Notes under the pieces: generated by a model
Seen by the model: only the letters and a program-made list of their open reading frames with translations
What the model was told of the DNA's origin: nothing
Database searches by the model: none
Made by a program: the position numbers and the translations under genes
Shown here: one piece after another, positions 45,150-52,590 of the stretch
Numbering within the stretch: position 1 is the first letter of the stretch
Layout of the letters: the number at the start of each line of letters is the position of its first letter
DNA from: Heliorestis convoluta
Lineage (GTDB): Bacteria; Bacillota; Desulfitobacteriia; Heliobacteriales; Heliobacteriaceae
Reading direction: 5' to 3'
NCBI RefSeq assembly: GCF_009649955.1
Contig: NZ_CP045875.1
Coordinates: forward strand, 2,089,501 to 2,153,500
DNA length: 64,000 bases

Positions 45150-45749
45150 ATGGCACCATTAGAAGTCCGTCACTTTGGATTGCAACTTCTTGCATTAAGA
45201 AAAGAGAAAAAGCTAACACAAGAACAACTGGCCCAAGAGCTAAATGCAAAATATGGTCACAGTCTCGGCAAGTCGTCCATATCTCACTACGAAAATGGCA
45301 ATCGACTCCCAGAAATCCCTGTCCTCGTCGATCTGGCTGACTTTTTTCAAATAACCCTTGATCAACTGCTTGTCTTACATCCTCTTCGCAAGGAAAAAGA
45401 CCACCAAAACAAAGCCCATGAAAAGGAAGGTCATGAAAACCAAAGTCGCGAAAGCAACATCCATAATAGTCAAACCCATGAAAAAATAAAAGAGAATGAC
45501 CATAGCTTTCATGAAGAAAAAAGCGACTACAAACATGCTCTAGAAAAAATGAAAGAGCAAGAAAAAATTCTTGAAGTGGACCTAGAAAAAATCGTGAATC
45601 AATGGATCCTCACAATAGAAGATGCTCCCTTACTAAAAATAAACAATCATAAACTAGGTACGAAAGATCGAGCCTTAATGATATCAGCTCTAAAAATCGG
45701 CTTTGAACTCGTAAAAAGTCGTAAGGAAGAGCAAAAAGAAAAAGGGTAA
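45150..45749 (+). CDS. XRE-family transcriptional regulator with long helical tail
   Basis: 199 residues. The N-terminal helix-turn-helix (LQLLALRKEKKLTQEQLAQEL...SSISHYENGNRLPEIPVLVDLADFF) is of the Cro/CI type. The middle (about 85-140) is His/Glu/Lys/Asn-rich, probably disordered, and the C-terminal domain is helical with no recognised family. ATG 45150 has AAAAGGAG further upstream. Confidence 0.87.
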   Translation: MAPLEVRHFGLQLLALRKEKKLTQEQLAQELNAKYGHSLGKSSISHYENGNRLPEIPVLVDLADFFQITLDQLLVLHPLRKEKDHQNKAHEKEGHENQSRESNIHNSQTHEKIKENDHSFHEEKSDYKHALEKMKEQEKILEVDLEKIVNQWILTIEDAPLLKINNHKLGTKDRALMISALKIGFELVKSRKEEQKEKG

Positions 45750-45893
45750 AAAAGAACTGAAGCAAAAAACTTTTGGCAGCAGAAGCCTTCTTTTACAGAA
45801 ACGTAGCCGAAAGCCCACGGTTTCAATCGTGGGATGAAGGCGGCACCCGTTTCTGATATTGCAGTACAACATACAAACTGATGCAATATTGAT

Positions 45894-46292
45894 ATGGGAC
45901 AAGAATATAGACGCACACAGACAACAGTATCTTTAATCAACTATCATTTCGTGTTCTGCCCTAGATACAGGCGAAAAGTTTTGGTAAAAGACGTAGATAG
46001 AAGGTTTCGGGAAATCTTACAAGAAGTATGCGACGAAAATGAAGTAAACATTGTTGAGTTAGAAGTAATGCCTGATCATGTCCATCTCTTTGCCAATGCC
46101 CTCCCTTCTATAAGTCCATCGGATATTATGGCAAAAGTAAAAGGAGTGACTTCAAGGAAGCTGCGGCAGGAATTTAAGCACCTGCACCATTTGCCTAGTC
46201 TTTGGACACGTTCTTTTTTCTGTTCCACGGCAGGAAACGTATCCAGTGAAACAATTCAACGGTACATCAAAGAACAAAAAACAAGGGGGTGA
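45894..46292 (+). CDS. tnpA: IS200-type Y1 HUH transposase TnpA
   Basis: 132 residues. It has NYHFVFCPRYRRKVL, the HUH motif MPDHVHLFA and the catalytic Tyr in ETIQRYIKEQK. It is full length and its stop overlaps the tnpB start. Confidence 0.95.
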   Translation: MGQEYRRTQTTVSLINYHFVFCPRYRRKVLVKDVDRRFREILQEVCDENEVNIVELEVMPDHVHLFANALPSISPSDIMAKVKGVTSRKLRQEFKHLHHLPSLWTRSFFCSTAGNVSSETIQRYIKEQKTRG

Positions 46293-47395
46293 TGAAAATT
46301 CAAATCACCGTAAAGGTTAAGTTGGAACCTACAAAAGAACAGTCGGTACAGCTTTTAACGACAACAAGAGAGTACATTCGCCTTGTAAACCAGATTGTAT
46401 CAGACTATGTTTTTGTAGACTCATACTTGAAGTACACCAGCAAAGATGTTGTGGCAGACCTTCCTAGTGCAGTTAAGAATCAAGCCATCAGAGATGCAAA
46501 AAGTGTATTCTCGAAGTACAAAAAGAATGTATTTGATAATTCAAAGCTTGCCCCTGAAAAGCAGAAAGAAGTTAAAGTGCCTGTTCTAAAAAAGCCTGTT
46601 GCTATCTGGAACAATCAAAACTACTCGCTGAAAGGCAACATACTATCTTTTCCGGTATGGATTGATGGCAAATCAAAGCGAATTAGTGTTAAGGTCATTT
46701 TGACTGACTACCAACAAAACCGATTAACGGGTAAGCGAGGTAGTCTTCGCATAACTCAAAAGGCAGGTAAGTACATAGCACAAATAGCCGTAGACCTATC
46801 CATGGAACACCAGCAAACTGGTGCTGTCATGGGTGTGGATTTGGGTTTGAAAATTCCTGCTGTGGCTGTTATAGAAGGCGGTAAAACCAAGTTTTTGGGC
46901 AATGGCAGACAGAACAAATTTGTAAAGCGCAAACATCGGTCTATCCGGCGCAAACTTGGCAAGCTGAAGAAGTTGTCAGCAATCCGTAAACGTCACGATA
47001 AGGAACAGCGCTGGATGAAAGATCAGGATCACAAGATGAGTCGGCAGTTAGTTAATTTTGCAAAAGAAAATGGCGTTGCTACAATTCGCCTAGAAAAGCT
47101 CTCAGGCATTCGCCAAACGGCAAGAACAAGCCGTAAAAACGAAAAAAACCTGCATTCTTGGAGCTTTTATCGGTTAGCATCATTTATTGAGTATAAGGCC
47201 CGTCTTGAAGGAATCAAAATAGAGTTCGTTGATCCTAAACATACAAGCCAGAAGTGTCCGATTTGCGGCCAACTCAATAAAGCAAAGGACAGAAAATACA
47301 AGTGTAAATGTGGGTTCCAAACACATCGAGATCGATTGGGCGCAAGCAACATCATCACTGCGCCTGTGGCCGATGGTAACAGTCGGTCAGCCTAG
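46289..47395 (+). CDS. tnpB: TnpB RNA-guided nuclease
   Basis: 368 residues. RuvC motifs are intact: Asp in MGVDLGLKIPAV, Glu in IRLEKLSGI, Asp in HRDRLGASN. The zinc ribbon is CPICG...CKCG. TnpB proteins are omega-RNA-guided endonucleases and ancestors of Cas12. Start GTG 46289 or ATG 46292. Confidence 0.95.
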   Translation: MMKIQITVKVKLEPTKEQSVQLLTTTREYIRLVNQIVSDYVFVDSYLKYTSKDVVADLPSAVKNQAIRDAKSVFSKYKKNVFDNSKLAPEKQKEVKVPVLKKPVAIWNNQNYSLKGNILSFPVWIDGKSKRISVKVILTDYQQNRLTGKRGSLRITQKAGKYIAQIAVDLSMEHQQTGAVMGVDLGLKIPAVAVIEGGKTKFLGNGRQNKFVKRKHRSIRRKLGKLKKLSAIRKRHDKEQRWMKDQDHKMSRQLVNFAKENGVATIRLEKLSGIRQTARTSRKNEKNLHSWSFYRLASFIEYKARLEGIKIEFVDPKHTSQKCPICGQLNKAKDRKYKCKCGFQTHRDRLGASNIITAPVADGNSRSA

Positions 47396-47520
47396 ACAGC
47401 TTATAGCTCTGGTCTAGGACGGGCTGCTGGCACAGCCCTGAACTTGGGGTCATACTCCGATAGCAGAAAGGCACTTCGGTTTAATCACCCAAGAATCCCA
47501 GCGGCTTTAGCCGTGGGAGT
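47330..47520 (+). ncRNA. Probable omega RNA (reRNA) overlapping the tnpB 3' end and right end
   Basis: TnpB guide RNAs come from the tnpB 3' end through the right-end hairpin. Here GGACGGGCTGCTGGCACAGC and the terminal CCGCTGGG/CCGTGGG-type hairpin could provide the scaffold. The guide would be read from DNA just past 47525. Boundaries are inferred. Confidence 0.5.
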
Positions 47521-47544
47521 GTCAATTAAACTCACTTCACTCAC

Positions 47545-49257
47545 TTAACTCTGTGTACCACGAACTTCTTCTGCATACTGCTCTATCTTCACCATGACAG
47601 CATCATCTTTCATGAGATCTAAAAGCTTCTGGCGTAGTTGGCGATTTTCTAGAATACCTCTACGCACACCCGAAGGCATAGCAGGATCGAGTTCAACAAC
47701 CATGTAAGTAAAAATCAATAAGCCTGCTTCTGTGTCGGCATCCTCCTCGATTCTTTTCCACGCTTCTTCCGTGAGGCAAATACCTTTTTGAGAAGATGTA
47801 GCAAACAAGACTTCTTTTTTGCTAGATAACTTTGAATACATCTTTTCGTAAAGAGAATGGCATCCTTGCATATAAACTTTTGCTTGATAAGCGATCATTT
47901 CCAAGAAAAGCTTTTGAGGCTTCAAAAGAACAGAACCTTCCCTATAATATAGGAAAAAACTCATATCGCCTTCCAAGACTATAGAAGTTATGGCTGCCAT
48001 ATCGTCATCATTGAGATCATCGACGCCAAGGTCGTCGACATCGAGATCACCGACATCGAGGTCATCGTCTAGATCATCACCAACGAGTCCATCGTCATCA
48101 TATTCAATGTCTTCTTCAAGGTCTTTCTCCGCCGCTAAACGATTCATATCATTCAAATCCTTTTCATACTTTGCAACTTCTGCCCGAACCTGTTGCTCAA
48201 TCTCCTCTTTTTGTTCTGGAAAAAGTCGAACTAAGACGGAAAGACCTTCTTCTAGAGGAATATAGCGTTGAATATTGCGCCCTGTGTACTTCAATTCTAA
48301 TAAAATGGTACCAAATTGTCCTTCCACCGTTCCAGGCACATCTGGTGATTCTTTGAAATAATCCATAACCTCATAAGTAGAAGGTTCCAAAAAGACCCAA
48401 GTACTACAAAGGCTTTTAGCAAATTCAACAGGAGAAAAACAAGGACCTTCTTTCTCGATACAAGCCAACTGGGCCAACCTCTCAAGATCACCCTTGTTAT
48501 TAAGCCATTGAATATAAAGTCGTAAGACGCCGATTTGCTTACTACTTTCATAGTTTTTTAACTGTGACAAAAACCAATGATCTCGTTCGGCCACATTTTT
48601 ATCAAAAAGAATTCGCAGAGCCTCTTCCTCAGGTCCGTTCCAATGATGATAGAAAGCATCAAACAACGCTTGTCCTGATAAAAATTGACTCAGTCGTTGA
48701 TACATCTTTTCAGAATCAACGAGAACAGGCATATTGAGAGGTTTAGTTACAATCTCATCAGCCCAGCTTTTGGCTTTCAATGCTTGCTCTCTTGTAAAAT
48801 CACCATGAACAGAGGCAAAAGGCGCCAGGCGTGTTTCGATCAACATAGCTAGCGCTAGAACGTAGATATGATAAGGACAACCTTGTGTTTTACTGTCAAA
48901 AATACTTGCCATGTTCCGTTGTTCACGAAAACCCTTACACAACTCTTCCAAAATATCAGAAGATTGACTTTCTTCAGTGAAACTTTTGTAGTGATCAAGA
49001 TTGTAAGCTAGACGAAAAGACTCAGCTATTTTCAGACTTTCTAAATCACCGCAGACTTCCCAATGCCTCGTTTTTTCATGAACTTCTTCATCCTTAGCCC
49101 TACAATACTTTGCGATTTGCCAGCGCCCTTTATCTTCCAAACGAATACTAGCAAATGGATAAGCCTGAAGAAGCTCCAATGTTTCTTGGTACAAACGGTT
49201 CCAACGATCCTCCGTAATTTGATGAGGCATAAAATTCAAATTAATGTAAATTCCCAC
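47545..49257 (-). CDS. Large cytosolic protein with acidic repeat, unknown
   Basis: About 570 residues; no family recognised. No signal or membrane segment is seen. A Leu-rich helical body (about 1-380) is followed by a strikingly Asp-rich segment (about 390-430, DDDLDVGDLDVDDLGVDDL pattern) that separates it from a C-terminal domain of about 145 residues. GTG 49257 or TTG 49260 follows GAGGAG. It lies next to the IS608 element and toxin-type modules, so an accessory or defence role is conceivable, but nothing in the sequence proves it. Confidence 0.75.
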   Translation of the reverse strand: MGIYINLNFMPHQITEDRWNRLYQETLELLQAYPFASIRLEDKGRWQIAKYCRAKDEEVHEKTRHWEVCGDLESLKIAESFRLAYNLDHYKSFTEESQSSDILEELCKGFREQRNMASIFDSKTQGCPYHIYVLALAMLIETRLAPFASVHGDFTREQALKAKSWADEIVTKPLNMPVLVDSEKMYQRLSQFLSGQALFDAFYHHWNGPEEEALRILFDKNVAERDHWFLSQLKNYESSKQIGVLRLYIQWLNNKGDLERLAQLACIEKEGPCFSPVEFAKSLCSTWVFLEPSTYEVMDYFKESPDVPGTVEGQFGTILLELKYTGRNIQRYIPLEEGLSVLVRLFPEQKEEIEQQVRAEVAKYEKDLNDMNRLAAEKDLEEDIEYDDDGLVGDDLDDDLDVGDLDVDDLGVDDLNDDDMAAITSIVLEGDMSFFLYYREGSVLLKPQKLFLEMIAYQAKVYMQGCHSLYEKMYSKLSSKKEVLFATSSQKGICLTEEAWKRIEEDADTEAGLLIFTYMVVELDPAMPSGVRRGILENRQLRQKLLDLMKDDAVMVKIEQYAEEVRGTQS

Positions 49258-49602
49258 CAACGACACTCCTCGCAAAAAAAGTTGTTACTACCATTTTAGT
49301 TTACCCAAAAGAAACATCCAACAATAAGTTTCCTTCAAAGAAAATAATCGCGCCCTAGAACATGCCACTAGAACACAAAATAGGACAATACCCAAGGGGG
49401 GCTCACCCAGCCAAGGGTCGCACCAAGAAAAAAACCTGAATATTCTGATAAACATACATAGAATTACAACTACGCAACAGCTATGACATGGGCAGTCGAA
49501 GCGTCAACAAGACCGCGCAATAAAATGAATGTTATTTTTATTAGCGAAAGAAAACAAAAAGGTACCTACTGGTAATAAAACCCCAGAAGGTGCCTTTTTG
49601 CT
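49258..49602. other. Intergenic region with one terminator
   Basis: About 345 bp without a supported gene. GGTACCTACTGG and CCAGAAGGTGCC (49561-49594) form a hairpin flanked by A/T tracts, a terminator for the minus-strand hepT gene. Confidence 0.7.
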
Positions 49603-50039
49603 TTATTCACTATCCATCCCTAGATATCGGAAAATATATCGGACATATTTTTCATAATAAGTCAGCACATCTTGAATAGAGCTGTAAACAATATGATCAT
49701 CAATTTTCTGGTACTCATGGACAATGACATTACGCAAACCTGTAGAAGGCGCTATTTTGAGTGCAAACTCTATAGGAAGGACTTCTAATTCACCTAATTC
49801 TATAAATGAGGAGAAGTAATCGACGGTCGGTCCTTTCTTCAGCGCTTTGAGAATCATGTTGTTGATATCAGTTGCCACTTCTACAATCAATTGAATCGTT
49901 CGCTCAACAGCTCTTTTATGAAGGATTTTTTTTTGTACTCATCTTCACTAAGATGTGCACTAATTGCCTCTAGTTCTGCGCAGTAGCCTTTCAGAATGAA
50001 TAACTTTTCCAATATGATTTCTTTTTCTATAAAGGTCAT
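49603..50039 (-). pseudogene. hepT: HepT-like HEPN RNase toxin, frame broken at an A9 run
   Basis: The upstream frame (ATG 50039 after GAAGAGGA) encodes IEKEIILEKLFILKGYCAEL...HLSEDEYKKK. The downstream frame encodes HKRAVERTIQLIVEVATDIN and the HEPN RNase motif RNVIVHEY (Rx4HxY). They join if nine As (minus strand, 49926-49934) become ten, giving a normal DUF86 protein of about 145 aa. A9 is long enough for RNA polymerase slippage, so functional expression is possible. It is paired with mntA just upstream. Confidence 0.8.
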
Positions 50040-50045
50040 TCCTCT

Positions 50046-50459
50046 TCACCCTTCCAAACGTGATTGAAGGTACGCTTTGCGTTGGTCACGAAATTTCTTC
50101 GTGTCATAGTAGTAACGTTGTGCATAAAGACTGTATCGATAGAAATCGCCTTGTTCTTTTTCATAGAGAAGGCGACCTTTGGTGACAACTTCGAACTTCA
50201 TAAGACCTGATGATATTTGCAAGTTGATGAGATCGATTTTATCGGACTGGAAGAGTAGGGCTAAGTCCACAATCAGTTGTAGCTGTTGTTCTGGTGTTAT
50301 CCTTTTATCACTTAGGAATGCTAGATCAATGTCACTTATACCAGGTCGAAAGTGTGCTTGTCCATAACTTCCAATAAGAATAAGTAGCTGTAGGTTATAT
50401 TTCTGAGCTATTTTTTCGATTTGGGGTTTTTGTTTTTTTATTTCAAAGCTATCTGCCAT
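50046..50459 (-). CDS. mntA: MntA-type nucleotidyltransferase antitoxin
   Basis: 137 residues. The minimal nucleotidyltransferase motif LIGSYGQAHFRPGISDIDLAFL (GSxGx..SDIDLA) is intact, followed by IDLINLQISSGLMKFEVV. In HepT/MntA modules this enzyme AMPylates the HepT active site and neutralises it. ATG 50459 follows AAGGAGGG. It stops 6 nt before the hepT start. Confidence 0.93.
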   Translation of the reverse strand: MADSFEIKKQKPQIEKIAQKYNLQLLILIGSYGQAHFRPGISDIDLAFLSDKRITPEQQLQLIVDLALLFQSDKIDLINLQISSGLMKFEVVTKGRLLYEKEQGDFYRYSLYAQRYYYDTKKFRDQRKAYLQSRLEG

Positions 50460-50795
50460 CAAATATACCCTCCTTTTCCCATTCCTATCTATTATTTTAC
50501 TAAAATCTCCAGAAAATTAAAAGAGAAAAACTCTTGGAAGGCTTGATAACATTGCACTTGCCTTTGATGAAAATAAAAGGCAGGTGTTAGACTTGGAAAA
50601 AAGTATGTAAAATTACAGTACTTTATATGATGTCCAGAAATGAAAAAGCAAATCAATTTCCATTATATCCTAAATATTACGTTGATGTGGTATAATAATG
50701 AGATATAGAGTCTCTGTATGAATTAGAATAAGGGTCACCAAAGTCGGCGTCATTTTAATCTTGCACATATCATCTTGAACAAGGGCGGTGAGATA

Positions 50796-51206
50796 GTGGA
50801 TCAAAAGGATATCCGATGGATTCAAAGATTCCACAACTATGAAAAAGCATTGATGCAACTTCAAGAAGCAGTGGAACTGATCAATCAAAGGGAACTTTCA
50901 AGGCTTGAGAAACAAGGCATGATCCAAGCTTTTGAGTATACCCATGAATTAGCTTGGAAGACTTTGAAAGACTTTCTTGAAAACAGAGGAAATACAGATA
51001 TATATGGATCAAGAGACGCAACAAAACAAGCATTTCAGTTAGGTTTGATAGAAAGTGGAGAAGTGTGGATGGAAATGATAAAAAGTCGAAATATAACCAT
51101 CCATACTTATGATGAAAAAACAGCAGATGAAGTGATTTTGCTTATAAGAGATCAGTATTATGAAGAATTCAAAAAACTTAGAAACAGGATGCTTGAGTTT
51201 AAATGA
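50796..51206 (+). CDS. HI0074-type nucleotidyltransferase substrate-binding (HEPN) protein
   Basis: 136 residues, all helical: RWIQRFHNYEKALMQLQEAV, AFEYTHELAWKTLKDFLENRG, SRDATKQAFQLGLI, MIKSRNITIHTYDE. This matches HI0074, the HEPN partner of an MNT-type nucleotidyltransferase. GTG 50796 is the likely start; TTG 50775 would be longer. Its stop overlaps the next gene (ATGA). Confidence 0.88.
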   Translation: MDQKDIRWIQRFHNYEKALMQLQEAVELINQRELSRLEKQGMIQAFEYTHELAWKTLKDFLENRGNTDIYGSRDATKQAFQLGLIESGEVWMEMIKSRNITIHTYDEKTADEVILLIRDQYYEEFKKLRNRMLEFK

Positions 51207-51540
51207 AAAGAGAACAAGAAAAATTGAAATACGGTCTGAAAAATAGTGTGCTAGAAAGCATAATAAACATTCTTTCCCAAAGACCCAAAATTGAAAAAGC
51301 AATTCTTTATGGTTCAAGAGCAAAAGGAAATTTTAAAAATGGCTCTGATATAGACGTGGCTTGATAGGCAAGGAATTAGATATAAGGGAATTGAACAAAA
51401 TTTCTTTATTGTTAGACGATCTATATTTACCCTATAGTATTGATTTATTGATATTTGAAAAAATAGAAAACCAGGATTTGATTGAACATATTAATAGAGT
51501 TGGAATTACAATTTACGAAAAGCGATGCCCTTCTGGATAA
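51203..51540 (+). pseudogene. HI0073-type nucleotidyltransferase, single-base frame break
   Basis: The first frame has ILYGSRAKGNFKNGSDIDVA and stops at TGA 51360-51362. The continuation IGKELDIRELNKISLLLDDLYLPYSIDLLIFEKIE lies one base out of frame. Inserting one T after GTGGCT restores a normal protein of about 112 aa. It is paired with the HI0074 gene. Confidence 0.82.
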
Positions 51541-51569
51541 CCCTGCCAAGGCAGCATTATCCAGAAGGG
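51528..51569. other. Perfect hairpin before the group II intron scrap
   Basis: CCCTTCTGGATAA (51528-51540) pairs with TTATCCAGAAGGG (51557-51569). No T tract follows. Group IIC introns favour sites just downstream of such stem-loops. Confidence 0.6.
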
Positions 51570-51577
51570 GTCGTACC

Positions 51578-51694
51578 GTGCGCCACGCTAAGGGCGCAAG
51601 CATGATGTGGGTGGGAACCCCACCAGGCGATAACAAGTAAGGAGCCCAAACGACAGGTAGGAAGTCGGATTGCTGCATAGTACCAATGAGACGG
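51578..51694 (+). mobile_element. 5' fragment of a group II intron
   Basis: It begins GTGCGCC, the group II 5' consensus, 9 nt after the hairpin. Domain I-like stretches follow (AAGGGCGCAAGC, GGTGGGAACCCCACC stem, GATAACAAGTAAGGAG, GTAGGAAGTCGGAT, CATAGTACCAATGAGACGGC). No reverse transcriptase, domain V or 3' end is present, so it is a truncated 5' end. Confidence 0.5.
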
Positions 51695-51721
51695 CTTCAT
51701 CTTTGTCAGACATTGTGTCGT

Positions 51722-52082
51722 TCAAATTCTTTTTATACCTTCCAAATCAAAGTAGACATTTCTAGCCTTAAATGGTGCGGGGTTGGTGTATGTTAATTTG
51801 AATTTTTCAAAATCACTCATTCTTTTGGGATGATAGTAGGGCTTTTGAAATGTTAATTTTTTATCTCGAATCCAACCAGGAACTTCTAAGTCGAGAATTT
51901 GCAAGTAGTAATCGATTAAAGCTGAAACTACAGTTAAGTATTTTATTTCATGGTCATCACATAGATTTACGTCTACAGTAGTGTAGAGGCTATCAATAAA
52001 ATCTTTATCTTTGGATTTTAAAAATTCTAACAGTTGACGTTTAGAAAACCAGCTATCGACTGCACAAAGCAGTTCGTATAGG
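51722..52082 (-). pseudogene. 5'-truncated gene of unknown family
   Basis: An open frame of about 120 codons without a start: SLYELLCAVDSWFSKRQLLEFL...LEVPGWIRDKKLTFQKPYYHP...PAPFKARNVYFDLEGIKRI. The ending resembles small accessory proteins whose C-terminus reads L-P-W...P-FRxRN, but the family is not named. An in-frame TAG lies immediately upstream. Confidence 0.5.
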
Positions 52083-52096
52083 CTGGTTTTTGTTTC

Positions 52097-52250
52097 CTAA
52101 GAGCAATCCATGATATACTTCTCAATCTCTTCAACCTTTTCAAAATCGAAAATCTTATCGGCAAGTATCTGTAAAGTGTTTGAATCTTGTTTTTCAATAA
52201 GCGCAAGAATTTGTATAATTAATTCTTGATTGTAAACGTATCCAGCCAAC
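52097..52250 (-). pseudogene. Rpn C-terminal (DUF4351-like) fragment
   Basis: YNQELIIQILALIEKQDSNTLQILADKIFDFEKVEEIEKYI resembles the Rpn/DUF4351 tail at 28920-29096 but is too diverged to be a recent copy. No nuclease core precedes it. Confidence 0.55.
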
Positions 52251-52257
52251 AAAAGAG

Positions 52258-52466
52258 CACTTTCAAGGCTTGAGAAACAAGGCATGATTCAAGCTTTTGA
52301 ACATACCTATGAATTGACTTGAAAGACATTGGAAGAATTTCTTGAAAACAGAGGAAATACAGATATATATGGATCAAGAGACGCAACAAAACAAGCATTT
52401 CAGTTAGGATTGATAGAAAGTAGAGAAGTGTGGATGGAAATGATAAAAAGTCGAAATATAACCAGG
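52258..52466 (+). pseudogene. Copied middle part of the HI0074 gene
   Basis: About 205 bp nearly identical to 50893-51099 (TTGAGAAACAAGGCATGATT through AAAAAGTCGAAATATAACCA) with an internal TGA and no ends. It is a decayed partial duplication. Confidence 0.85.
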
Positions 52467-52590
52467 TAAAGGAAAGATAGTACTTGTTATTTCAATGACA
52501 GGATATTGCCATCCTATGGAGAATCTTAACTTTTATGGGGGGCGAAGCTACTAGATTTTTGGTGTATTTTACGCTAAGGTGGGAGCAAAA

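Larger units (their letters stand above)
45797..47525 (+). mobile_element. IS200/IS605 element of IS608 type
   Basis: The left end has a CCCACG...CGTGGG hairpin (45814-45833) next to TTAC (45793-45796). The right end has a hairpin (47497-47517) and TCAA (47522-47525). TTAC/TCAA are the IS608-type cleavage tetranucleotides. It carries tnpA and tnpB in the same direction. There is no target duplication, as expected for single-strand transposition. Confidence 0.85.
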
